From Nodosilinea sp. E11 (GTDB lineage Bacteria; Cyanobacteriota; Cyanobacteriia; Phormidesmidales; Phormidesmidaceae): 64,000 bases of DNA. Below are positions 1-8,088 of this stretch, piece after piece. The notes beneath the pieces are model-generated. The model was not told where the DNA came from and ran no database searches. It saw only the letters and a program-made list of their open reading frames with translations. Position 1 is the stretch's first letter. Every line of letters begins with the position of its first letter. The stretch is from positions 1,358,001 through 1,422,000 of the forward strand of contig NZ_CP136520.1 in NCBI RefSeq assembly GCF_032813545.1, in the 5' to 3' direction. The translations under genes were made by a program, and so were the position numbers.

Positions 1-140
1 CTATATAAGCAACACTGTCAGCAGGCCAGTGGAACCTTGAGCGCCTAACCACTGTCGGATGTCGCGAGTTCTAAAAACCTTGATGCGCTCATGCTCTAGG
101 CAATTGTCTAGGACTGTTTTTCCTATCAGACTCAGGAGAG

Positions 141-249
141 TTATACGAAATCCGAGTTGGGAAACCCCAATTCATAATCAGAAACCCTGTAGGGACGTAG
201 CATGCTATGCCCCTACGAATCGGGGGTATGCAGTTAGGATTTGGTCTTA
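141..249 (+). repeat. MITE-like palindromic repeat, copy A
   Basis: About 109 bp with a core imperfect palindrome at 189-216 (GTAGGG..., ...CCCTAC). It is flanked by AAACCCC on the left and CGGGGG on the right, with ends resembling TTATACGAAATCCGA and AGGATTTGGTCTTA. The same layout occurs at 14721-14828, 24513-24622 and 38860-38947. It has no coding capacity and lies in an intergenic region. The ends are near-inverted repeats, as in a non-autonomous mobile element, but I see no transposase or clear target duplication. Confidence 0.6.
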
Positions 250-482
250 GTTGTTATTCCAGCGAGAAATTTGTAAGGTGACGGCGGGGGGGCAAGGGTG
301 TGCGTCATCATTTTGTCGGCACCTCTAAGGGCTCAACAGGCCCGTTTGCGAAACTAAGCGCCGACTAACCATTGTCCTTGCTGCACGATGGAGAATCGCT
401 TCAAAGAACAGCAAATTGATTTATTCAGTGACCGCACCTCAACCGGCATGGTGTCGGGTGTTGCTGAGTTGAGGCAGAAATT

Positions 483-514
483 TCGTAAGGGCAAACGGCC
501 CTTTGCCCTTACGA
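483..514. repeat. Perfect 13-bp inverted repeat
   Basis: The arms TCGTAAGGGCAAA (483-495) and TTTGCCCTTACGA (502-514) are exact reverse complements around a 6-nt centre. There is no T-tract after either arm, so this is not a typical terminator. The GTAAGGG/CCCTTAC ends resemble, but differ from, the GTAGGGG/CCCCTAC core of the four-copy repeat family in this window. It may belong to a related palindromic repeat class. Confidence 0.6.
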
Positions 515-717
515 GAGACGTTGCATTTTGACTCCCCCCTTTACCCAGCAGTCCCTTTCGCGACAGATGGCTGCGGTTGTGGTTCGTGGCGTTGCCCTAT
601 GGCTTGCTTAGCTGTAAAACATCTTTTGCCATGGAAGGATATGAAAAAATGTTGATTTCCTGTCATAAAAGTCCAGAGCACTTCTTTTCTCTGAAAAAGC
701 ATGGTATAAGATTTTCA

Positions 718-746
718 AGAGAAGTACTGCAAACAAGTACTTCTCT
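718..746. repeat. 11-bp inverted repeat hairpin
   Basis: AGAGAAGTACT (718-728) and AGTACTTCTCT (736-746) are exact reverse complements with a 7-nt loop. The downstream sequence is not a clean T-run. The role is unknown; a terminator for a gene outside the window or a regulatory hairpin are both possible. Confidence 0.5.
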
Positions 747-806
747 ATGGTTCTCTTATTAAAGAATAAATAGCTTTCTTGAGCCAAAAGCCAGTTTATC
801 AAGCCG

Positions 807-838
807 TTTCACTTCGCTTGCTAGCAAGCGAAGTGAAA
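807..838. repeat. 32-bp perfect palindrome
   Basis: The halves TTTCACTTCGCTTGCT (807-822) and AGCAAGCGAAGTGAAA (823-838) are exact reverse complements with no loop. It lies about 270 bp upstream of the protease gene in non-coding DNA. On the plus strand it is followed by AAATG rather than a T-run. Confidence 0.65.
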
Positions 839-1111
839 AATGTTTGATTAGTTTGGGCATTGTCAGCCAAGGAACTGGAAGATTGAGCAGGCTAAAGCTT
901 TTGTGTTGTTTCCTGTCGGCATGTATCTCGAAAAGCGAAAAATTCTCATTGTAGGCTTATAAAACAGATCAGCAAGACTCTCCTTACTCTTGTATCAGGA
1001 AGTTTGGCAATCATGATTAAGGAAATAACTCTTCTGGGGCTAAAGAAAAGCCTGAAAAGCCTGGCGCTTGAAATGAGAACTAAGTAATAAGCATCTGCCT
1101 GGAGGGTTTGC

Positions 1112-4100
1112 ATGACTACTTTTATGTCTGGCGATCGTGATGAGTTTTCAAATATCCATTCAACCGGCTCTGGTACTGATGACGAGCTGTTTTCATTAAA
1201 TTCAGGAGTCATTACTTCTGCATTTGAAGGTATTCGGAGTAGTCTTCATCAGTTAGCGTTATCATCAAATGCTTTTGAAGAGCTCAATCGCATTTTTGAA
1301 ATTACTAATCTTAATGCAGCAGCAACTCGTTTAGAAGGCTGGGCTGAAGGGGTATTTTCAGATCTGCCTGATATTTCAGTATTGAGTGATGAGGTCTTGG
1401 GGGGTGCTTTAGGCGCTTATTCTGCAGATCGAAACACTATTTATTTGGCAGAATCTCTGATGCACCCTGACAGTTTGACAGGGCTCACTAGGGTGCTGCT
1501 AGAGGAGTATGGACATGCCTTAGATCAGCAGTTTAATTCCGGTGGAGATACTGCTGGTGACGAAGGTGAGTTATTTAGCATGACTGTTTTAGGTGAAGCA
1601 ATCAATGCAGAAGACTTGGGCAGGATACGAGCTGAGAACGACTGGGGGCTATTAAATCTCGATGGCACGTCCCTACTAGTAGAATTTGACAATTCCCTGA
1701 GCACCGCTGTTAATCTTGGCACCTTGAGCGGCAGTCGATCGTTGTCTGGGTTTGTTGGCAGTACCGATCCTAACGATTACTACCGCTTTAATTTGACTGC
1801 ACCAGGTGATTTCAGACTAACTCTCAACGGCCTAAGTGCAGATGCTGATGTGCAATTGCTTAATAGCTCTGGCAGCGTGATCCAGAGCTCTACAGCCAGT
1901 GGCACTACTCCAGAACTCATTACCAGAAACTTAAGTGCTGGCACCTATTACGCAAGAGTTTTTCCATTTAGTGGAGACACCAACTATAACTTGAGTTTGA
2001 CAATCGACCAAGCTGGTAATAGCTTAGGGACCGCCCGCAACATTGGCAATCTGAGTGGTACGCGAACTTATACCGACTTTGTTGGCAGTACCGATCCTAA
2101 CGATTACTACCGCTTTAATTTAACTGCACCAGGTGATTTCCAACTAACTCTCAATGGCCTAAGTGCAGATGCTGATGTGCAATTGCTTAACAGCTCTGGC
2201 AGCGTGATCCAGAGCTCTACAGCCAGTGGCACTACTCCAGAACTCATTACCAGAAACTTAAGTGCTGGCACCTATTACGCAAGAGTTCTTCCATTTAGTG
2301 GAGACACCAACTATAACTTAAGTTTGACAATCGACCAAGCGGGTAATAGCTTAGGAACCGCCCGCAACATTGGCAATCTGAGGGGTACGCGAACTTATAC
2401 TGACTTTGTTGGCAGTACCGATCCTAACGATTACTACCGCTTTAATTTAACTGCACCAGGTGATTTCCAACTAACTCTCAACGGCCTAAGTGCAGATGCT
2501 GATGTGCAATTGCTTAATAGCTCTGGCAGCGTGATCCAGAGCTCTACAGCCAGTGGCACTACTCCAGAACTCATTACCAGAAACTTAAGTGCTGGCACCT
2601 ATTACGCAAGAGTTCTTCCATTTAATGGAGACACCAACTATAACTTAAGTTTGACGATCGACCAAGCTGGTAATAGCTTAGGAACCGCCCGCAACATTGG
2701 CAATCTGAGTGGTACGCGAACTTATACTGATTTTGTTGGCAATACCGATCCTAACGATTACTACCGCTTTAGCCTTAGTTCTCTGAGCAACTTTAACGCC
2801 TCATTGACTGGGCTGAGTGCTAATGCTGACATCCGACTAATTCAAGATGTAAATAACAACGGTATTGTGGACAGTGGAGATGTGCTGACATCTTCCACTA
2901 GAGGTGGAAACGCTAACGATGCGCTTAATGTAGCGCGACTAGGGCCAGGCAATTACTTTGTCAATGTTAGCCAATTTTCTGGCAACACTAACTATACCCT
3001 TAGGCTCTCTACAACCCCTCCTTCACCCTCAACGACACCAAGTAATCTATTGCCTGTTGAAGTTAATCTAGGAGCGTTGAGCAGTGCTACTAGCACTCGT
3101 ACAGGTGCCATAGGAGACCTCAATACTTCTGATATTTACGCCTTTACCGTGGGGGCAAACAGCAACTTAAACGCCGTACTAACGGGTGTAGGCCCCTACG
3201 CCGATGTTGATATTCGGCTACTGCGCGATCTAAATGGTAATGGTATTGTAGATGCGGGCGAAGAAATTGCTCGCTCACAGCGGGGTGGGTCTGCAAATGA
3301 AGCCATTAACTTGGGCGCTTTATCTGCAGGTGCCTACTTCATGCAGGTCTACCAATACAGCGGCAATAGCAACTATACTCTCAGCCTTGACACCAGTCTG
3401 CCTAGCAACTTCTTGACTCGTGAAACTGAAATTGGGCCTGTGGGGCTAAATACCCAAACGTTTACTGGTAATGTCAGTGCCAGTAACACGACTCAGCTCT
3501 ATCGATTCAATCTCAATACACCAAGCACACTAAATGCCTCTCTAACGGGCTTAACATCTGATGTAGACATTCGCTTAATTCGGGATGCTAACAACAACGG
3601 GATTGTAGATGCGGGGGAAGAAATTGCTCGTTCACAGTTGGCTGGTTCGGCATCAGAATTGATTAGCCGGAGCTTGGCCGCCGGAGTTTACTACATGCAG
3701 GTCTACCGCTATAGCGGTGCCAGCGACTACAGCTTAGCGCTCAATGCAACACCGCCCGATCGTGCTGGTAATACCCTTGGCACCGCACGAGCGATTACAG
3801 TTGGTGCCACACCATCTGTGTTTAATGACTTTGTCGGGAGTGCAGATACCAATGACTACTACCGATTTACCCTTGGCAGTGCGGCCAATCTGAATCTAGC
3901 GCTGACAGGGCTGACAGCCGATGCTGACATTGCTCTACTGAACAGCTCTGGCACTATCATCACGAGTTCTACCCGAAGTGGCACGAATGATGATGCCATC
4001 AACTACGCCTTAAATGCTGGCACCTACTATGTACGGGTCTATCCCTTCAGCGGTAATAATACCAATTATCGCCTGCTGCTATCGACCACACCAATTGCCC

Positions 4101-5788
4101 CAACAAGCACGCCCAGTAACCTATTGCCGACAGAGACGAATATTGGCACCTTAGGATCATCGGTAGTCAGCTATTCTGGTACGGTAGGAAGCACAAATAC
4201 GTCAGACGTCTATCGGTTTGTTTTAGGTGCACCCAATAGTCCTTTAAACTTGCAGCTCACCGGCGTCAGTGGCGGATTTCCTAATGACATTGATTTGCGC
4301 TTAATCAGAGATGCAAATAATAATGGCATTGTTGATGCTGGCGATGAATTAGCTCGTTCTACTGCCGGAGTGGGCGGCAGTGAGTCAATTAGTCTATCTG
4401 GTTTGGGCGCAGGTGCCTATTTTGCCCAAGTTTATCAATATAACGGGAGCAGTAATTACACCCTAAGTCTGTTTGGGGGTGCCGGCACCCGAACGGAGCG
4501 TGGGACTTTAGGCGCAGATTCGTTTACCTATGTTCCAGGCTATAGCCGCAGCGTCTTTTTAGGCAATGGCAATGTTGATTATCAAACAGGGGCTCGGGAT
4601 GAGCTCGTTTTCTCGGACATCTCCTCAACTTCAGTAGTGTTTAACTACGCCAATACTGGCACAGGTGGAGTTATTTACAATCCCGGTAACGGCAACCGTG
4701 TCTTCGATGCGTTGACACTATCTAATGGAGCTCGAGTTCTATTCGAGGGGATTGAGCGGTTACGGTTTGCAGATCGCACCATCAACCTATCAGTTACCCC
4801 TAACGACCCCCTCTTTAACAATCAGTGGAACTTACACATGATGGGGGTTCACAACGCCTGGCGATTTACTACCGGTTCGAGCAATGTGCAAATTGGGGTG
4901 CAAGACACCGGTTTAGGGGTAGACGCTAACAATGCGATTCACCCCGATCTGCGATCGACAACCATCTACCCCAACAACTACCAAGATGACTTCTACCGCA
5001 ACTTTACAGGGCCAGGGTTTGGGCCCAAGGCCACTTCCCATGGCACCCCTGTTCAAGGCATTATTGCCGCAGCCACGAATAATGGCGTGGGGATGAGCGG
5101 CATCAACTGGAACTCTCCTGTCATCCATATCGATGTGCTGGATGGCAATGCGTTTGACCAATCGTATGCAGAGGCAGCTCAAAATATGATCAATGTAGCA
5201 ACTCAAGCTGGTCGGCGGTTGGTGATTAATATGAGCTTGAGCGGCGGTGGCGGTACGGCTTTTGAGCAACTGATTGCTGCCAACCCCAATGTGTTGTTTG
5301 TGATTGCTTCTGGTAATGACAACATCAGTTCTATTTCTTACCCATCGAGGCTTGCCAGCCAGTTTACAAATGTCATGGCAATCGGCGCTTCCTGGGGCAG
5401 AAGGGATACCTACGGCAATTCAGTCACACCAGGCAGCCGGATTTCCTATCCAGGGTGGTGGGGTTCTAACTATGGCACTGGCTTAACCCTCATGGGGCCA
5501 TCGGAGGTGACGGCTACCACTGCAACTCGCAGTGCTACGGGGGCTGTCACGTTTGGTTATACAACTAGCTTTAATGGCACCTCTGCCGCTACGCCAGATG
5601 TTACAGGTGTGGCATCCCTCGTCTGGAGTGCTAACCAAAACCTGACGGCCACCCAGGTTCGTAATATTCTTTCCCAAACTGCTTACGATCTGGGCACTCC
5701 AGGATATGACACAGTTTATGGCAATGGGTTTGTCAATGCAGACGCCGCCGTTAGGCGGGCCATGGCTACCGCTCGAGGTGTTGCCTAA
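1112..5788 (+). CDS. Large secreted-type subtilisin-family (S8) protease with tandem PPC domains
   Basis: A 1558-residue protein predicted to be an exported serine protease. Residues 1-190 contain a degenerate zinc-metallopeptidase-like segment (LLEEYGHALD) seen in cyanobacterial calcium-binding surface proteins. About eight bacterial pre-peptidase C-terminal (PPC) domains follow, roughly residues 190-1120, with the repeated motif DPNDYYRF. Several carry EF-hand/dockerin-like loops such as DANNNGIVDAG that probably bind calcium. After a linker domain, the S8 catalytic domain occupies about residues 1240-1550. Its triad is D1265 (in DTG), H1310 (in SHGT) and S1491 (in GTSAAT), with oxyanion Asn N1402 (in SGND). 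The start has a strong GGAGGG site 5 nt upstream. There is no classical signal peptide, so export may be by another route. The catalytic domain lies C-terminal to the PPC array, the reverse of the common order. Base composition is more AT-rich than most of the window. Confidence 0.92.
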   Translation: MTTFMSGDRDEFSNIHSTGSGTDDELFSLNSGVITSAFEGIRSSLHQLALSSNAFEELNRIFEITNLNAAATRLEGWAEGVFSDLPDISVLSDEVLGGALGAYSADRNTIYLAESLMHPDSLTGLTRVLLEEYGHALDQQFNSGGDTAGDEGELFSMTVLGEAINAEDLGRIRAENDWGLLNLDGTSLLVEFDNSLSTAVNLGTLSGSRSLSGFVGSTDPNDYYRFNLTAPGDFRLTLNGLSADADVQLLNSSGSVIQSSTASGTTPELITRNLSAGTYYARVFPFSGDTNYNLSLTIDQAGNSLGTARNIGNLSGTRTYTDFVGSTDPNDYYRFNLTAPGDFQLTLNGLSADADVQLLNSSGSVIQSSTASGTTPELITRNLSAGTYYARVLPFSGDTNYNLSLTIDQAGNSLGTARNIGNLRGTRTYTDFVGSTDPNDYYRFNLTAPGDFQLTLNGLSADADVQLLNSSGSVIQSSTASGTTPELITRNLSAGTYYARVLPFNGDTNYNLSLTIDQAGNSLGTARNIGNLSGTRTYTDFVGNTDPNDYYRFSLSSLSNFNASLTGLSANADIRLIQDVNNNGIVDSGDVLTSSTRGGNANDALNVARLGPGNYFVNVSQFSGNTNYTLRLSTTPPSPSTTPSNLLPVEVNLGALSSATSTRTGAIGDLNTSDIYAFTVGANSNLNAVLTGVGPYADVDIRLLRDLNGNGIVDAGEEIARSQRGGSANEAINLGALSAGAYFMQVYQYSGNSNYTLSLDTSLPSNFLTRETEIGPVGLNTQTFTGNVSASNTTQLYRFNLNTPSTLNASLTGLTSDVDIRLIRDANNNGIVDAGEEIARSQLAGSASELISRSLAAGVYYMQVYRYSGASDYSLALNATPPDRAGNTLGTARAITVGATPSVFNDFVGSADTNDYYRFTLGSAANLNLALTGLTADADIALLNSSGTIITSSTRSGTNDDAINYALNAGTYYVRVYPFSGNNTNYRLLLSTTPIAPTSTPSNLLPTETNIGTLGSSVVSYSGTVGSTNTSDVYRFVLGAPNSPLNLQLTGVSGGFPNDIDLRLIRDANNNGIVDAGDELARSTAGVGGSESISLSGLGAGAYFAQVYQYNGSSNYTLSLFGGAGTRTERGTLGADSFTYVPGYSRSVFLGNGNVDYQTGARDELVFSDISSTSVVFNYANTGTGGVIYNPGNGNRVFDALTLSNGARVLFEGIERLRFADRTINLSVTPNDPLFNNQWNLHMMGVHNAWRFTTGSSNVQIGVQDTGLGVDANNAIHPDLRSTTIYPNNYQDDFYRNFTGPGFGPKATSHGTPVQGIIAAATNNGVGMSGINWNSPVIHIDVLDGNAFDQSYAEAAQNMINVATQAGRRLVINMSLSGGGGTAFEQLIAANPNVLFVIASGNDNISSISYPSRLASQFTNVMAIGASWGRRDTYGNSVTPGSRISYPGWWGSNYGTGLTLMGPSEVTATTATRSATGAVTFGYTTSFNGTSAATPDVTGVASLVWSANQNLTATQVRNILSQTAYDLGTPGYDTVYGNGFVNADAAVRRAMATARGVA
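1684..2775 (+). repeat. Tandem 327-bp coding repeats (PPC modules)
   Basis: The phase markers at 2011, 2338 and 2665 (AGCTGGTAAT or AGCGGGTAAT) are exactly 327 bp (109 codons) apart. A first partial copy starts near 1684, and copy four diverges after about 2775. Within the array the DNA, not only the protein, is nearly identical, with a handful of substitutions per copy. This indicates recent duplication or gene conversion. Confidence 0.85.
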
Positions 5789-5820
5789 AGGCCTAGGCCC
5801 ACATCGCTTCTAGGGTAGGA

Positions 5821-5866
5821 CTGAGTGGGGGTATGAGGGTTCTCTTCTCAACCCCACTCAGCTTTT
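5821..5866 (+). terminator. Rho-independent-like terminator after the protease gene
   Basis: CTGAGTGGGG (5821-5830) pairs with CCCCACTCAG (5852-5861) and is followed by CTTTT. It lies 33 bp after the protease stop codon and before the PrcB-domain gene. It may end or attenuate the upstream transcript. Confidence 0.7.
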
Positions 5867-5900
5867 AGAATAATGAGGGCCAACATTCTAGGAAATAGCA

Positions 5901-6446
5901 ATGCAATGGTTAAGAGTTAGTTTATTGACAGCCATAGCAGTAAGTTTGAGTAGCTGTAGTTCTCTCGATTCTGTCGTGCCATCTGAGCCCCAACCAATTA
6001 CACCCTCTCCAGCAGCTTCTATGACTTCAAACATTCCTTTTCAGATACTTGACTTTGGCCAAACACCACTGGAAGAGCGGTTTGTACCTGAGCCTCAGGC
6101 CTTTGTCTTTTCCAGCACTTCGGATTGGAAAGACTTCTGGCAAAGCAGCACTGTTCTAGATCTAAATTTGCAAAAGCCGCCGGCTCCTAGCGTTGACTTT
6201 CAACAGCAAACGATTGTTGGAATTACTTCAGGATCCCGTACCACTGGAGGCTACGGCATCCACATCGATCGTATAGAGCCCAATCTTCAAGGCAATCGAT
6301 GGATCATACATTACACAGAATCGGTTCCAGCTCACAACTGCGTGTTAACCCAAGAACCTACGACACCAAGTGTGTTTATCACAGTTAAGCCACCAGTGCC
6401 GCCCCTTGAACTGCAAGGACAAACCATAGTCAACGAGTCCTGTTAA
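5901..6446 (+). CDS. PrcB-domain lipoprotein
   Basis: A 181-residue protein with a lipoprotein signal: hydrophobic residues 4-16 and lipobox LSSC with Cys19, so it should be lipid-anchored at a membrane. Residues ~110-165 match the PrcB C-terminal domain family, with the hallmark GSRTTGGYGIHI followed by a hydrophobic strand and a VPAHNCVLTQ turn. PrcB is known as an accessory lipoprotein of the Treponema dentilisin protease complex, whose catalytic subunit PrtP is subtilisin-like. Here the gene lies 112 bp downstream of a subtilisin-family protease in the same direction, separated by a hairpin. A role in processing or anchoring that protease is inference. Standalone PrcB-domain lipoproteins also exist. 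Confidence 0.8.
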   Translation: MQWLRVSLLTAIAVSLSSCSSLDSVVPSEPQPITPSPAASMTSNIPFQILDFGQTPLEERFVPEPQAFVFSSTSDWKDFWQSSTVLDLNLQKPPAPSVDFQQQTIVGITSGSRTTGGYGIHIDRIEPNLQGNRWIIHYTESVPAHNCVLTQEPTTPSVFITVKPPVPPLELQGQTIVNESC

Positions 6447-6583
6447 CCGCACCCGCCATAGCCATCGCCCCTCACTGACGCTGCTGTTCCAGCCACCAGC
6501 CAACGGCTGGAAGCCCCACCATTGTATGGAATTGCCAGCGGCTTGATACTGCTATCATGACGTTCTGCCCATGAGGTAAAGCT

Positions 6584-6691
6584 ATGGCCAAAATCGTTAG
6601 TCGCCAGTCTTTGGGAGTGCAGCCCGTCTACGACATCGGGGTGGCCCACAACCACAACTTTTTGCTGGCCGATGGTCAGGTGGCCGCTAAC
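6584..6691 (+). other. C-terminal half (IntC) of the split DnaE intein
   Basis: The first 36 codons encode the IntC segment. It has the family features SLGVQPVYDIGV, the HNF block (H24-N25-F26) and the terminal Asn36, followed by the +1 residue Cys37 of the extein sequence CFN. In cyanobacteria IntC associates with IntN, encoded at the end of a separate dnaE-N gene, and ligates the two DnaE halves. The three residues before HNF are A-H-N; known DnaE inteins carry an acidic Asp directly before HNF. Confidence 0.95.
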
Positions 6692-7936
6692 TGCTTCAAC
6701 AAGTCGCACTCTACCGCCTACGGGTTTGTCACCTTTCAGACGGCCTACCTGAAGGCCAACTACCCCGTCGAGTACATGGCGGCGCTGCTGACCTCCAACA
6801 GCGGCGACCAAGACAAGGTGCAGATGCACATCGGCAACTGCATCGCCATGGGCATTGAGGTGCTGCCGCCGGATATCAACCGATCGCTGGTCGATTTCAC
6901 CCCCGAGGACAAGAGTATTTTGTTTGGTCTCTCGGCGGTGCGCAACGTGGGTTTGGGGGCGATCGAATGCATTCTCAAGCACCGCGAAGCAGAGGGGCCG
7001 TTTAACTCGCTAGCCGAACTGTGCGATCGCGTCGATCTGCATTCCGTCAACCGCCGTGCCTTAGAATCACTGATTCTCAGTGGCGCGCTCGACCCCATCG
7101 ACCCCAACCGCAACCAGCTAATGCAGGATCTGGGTCTGGTAATCGAGTGGGCCCAAAGTCGCGCCAAGGATCGCGAAATCGGCCAGGGCAACCTGTTCGA
7201 CATGATGATGGGGGGCGGCGATACCCAGGCCGCATCTCCAACCAGTGGCTATGAAACCGCGCCCAAAGCACCCCTGGTGGCCGACTTTGAAGCCCAAGAA
7301 AAGCTGCGCCAGGAGAAAGAGCTGCTGGGTTTCTACATTTCTGATCACCCGCTCAAGTCGGTGCAGCGATCGGCGCGGGTGCTGGCCCCGATTAACCTGG
7401 CAGAGCTGCACGAGCAGCCCGATAACGTGACCCTGAGCGCGATCGTGATTTTGGCTAGCGTGAAGCCGGTGATCACCAAAAAGGGAGACCGGATGGCGAT
7501 CGTGCAGCTCGAAGATTTGACGGGGCAATCCGAAGCCGTCGTTTTCCCCAAGTCTTTTGAGCGCATTGGCCAGCACATCGTCGCTGACAAACGGCTGATG
7601 ATCTGGGGCAAGGTCGATCGCCGCGACGATCGCGTGCAGTTCATCATTGACGATGCCGAATCGATTGAAGACGTGCGCATGGTGATGGTCGAGCTAGACC
7701 CACGCCTGGCGGGCGACATTGAGCAGCAGCACCGCCTGCGCAACGTGATTCGCAACAACCAGGGCGACGACCCCAAGTACGCGCGGGTACCCGTGATCGC
7801 GGTGATTGGCGGTAACCAGCAGCGGCAGTTTGTGCGGCTGGGGGCACAGTTTCGTGTCAAAGACCCCGAGGCAGCGGTAACGGCCTTGGTAAATGCCAAT
7901 TTTCAGGCCAAGGCAACGCCGCTGATCAGCGCGTGA
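6584..7936 (+). CDS. dnaE: DNA polymerase III alpha subunit, C-terminal half with split intein (DnaE-C)
   Basis: A 450-residue precursor. Residues 1-36 are the split-intein C-half and the extein begins CFNKSHSTAYG at residue 37. The extein continues with the end of the polymerase domain, a helix-hairpin-helix region near residues 115-175 (RNVGLGAIE, LILSGALD) and an OB-fold from about residue 283 (KKGDRMAIVQLEDLTG) that contacts single-stranded DNA. A tail resembling the tau-binding region follows. Trans-splicing with the N-terminal half, which is not in this window, makes the full replicative polymerase. The ATG has GAGG 9 nt upstream. The length fits the C-half precursors of other cyanobacteria. 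The gene stands alone, so it is expressed separately from its partner. Confidence 0.96.
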   Translation: MAKIVSRQSLGVQPVYDIGVAHNHNFLLADGQVAANCFNKSHSTAYGFVTFQTAYLKANYPVEYMAALLTSNSGDQDKVQMHIGNCIAMGIEVLPPDINRSLVDFTPEDKSILFGLSAVRNVGLGAIECILKHREAEGPFNSLAELCDRVDLHSVNRRALESLILSGALDPIDPNRNQLMQDLGLVIEWAQSRAKDREIGQGNLFDMMMGGGDTQAASPTSGYETAPKAPLVADFEAQEKLRQEKELLGFYISDHPLKSVQRSARVLAPINLAELHEQPDNVTLSAIVILASVKPVITKKGDRMAIVQLEDLTGQSEAVVFPKSFERIGQHIVADKRLMIWGKVDRRDDRVQFIIDDAESIEDVRMVMVELDPRLAGDIEQQHRLRNVIRNNQGDDPKYARVPVIAVIGGNQQRQFVRLGAQFRVKDPEAAVTALVNANFQAKATPLISA

Positions 7937-7943
7937 TCTCGGG

Positions 7944-8008
7944 AGAGACCCGGTCCCTTCTGTGCGATGCCAAGCTGATCGGCTACACGCAAAAGGGACC
8001 GGGTCTCT
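7944..8008. terminator. Long hairpin between convergent dnaE-C and pentapeptide gene
   Basis: AGAGACCCGGTCCCTT (7944-7959) and AAGGGACCGGGTCTCT (7993-8008) are exact 16-nt reverse complements separated by 33 nt. It begins 8 nt after the dnaE stop. The only tail is TAAAA on the plus strand, so this is not a textbook terminator. Its place between convergent genes suggests transcript ending or 3'-end protection on both sides. Confidence 0.55.
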
Positions 8009-8088
8009 AAAACGCGGAGGCTAGTAGACCGGCGACAGCTGGCCAGATCTACCGCAGACAGCGAAGCGGTGGAAAACTGCCGTACCGA

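Larger units (their letters stand above)
250..1111. other. AT-rich non-coding region upstream of the subtilase gene
   Basis: No reading frame here has a recognisable protein, a good ribosome binding site or conserved motifs. The region contains three strong inverted repeats (483-514, 718-746, 807-838). The final bases carry GGAGGG (1101-1106), which serves as the ribosome binding site of the protease gene at 1112. From about 600 onward the sequence is clearly more AT-rich than most of the window. Confidence 0.6.

Noticed and set aside
59-250. Short plus-strand frame in the left non-coding region
   Set aside because: It overlaps the palindromic repeat copy A, has no ribosome site and no recognisable sequence.
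577-802. Two overlapping small frames on opposite strands
   Set aside because: They span the hairpin at 718-746 in AT-rich DNA, with no motif, ribosome site or conserved features.
1684-2990. Possible CRISPR-like array
   Set aside because: The regular 327-bp repeats are in frame and encode PPC domains; there are no short repeats with unique spacers.
6443-6982. Minus-strand frame opposite dnaE-C
   Set aside because: It is antisense to a clear DnaE sequence and has the low-complexity, His/Val-rich composition of a shadow frame.
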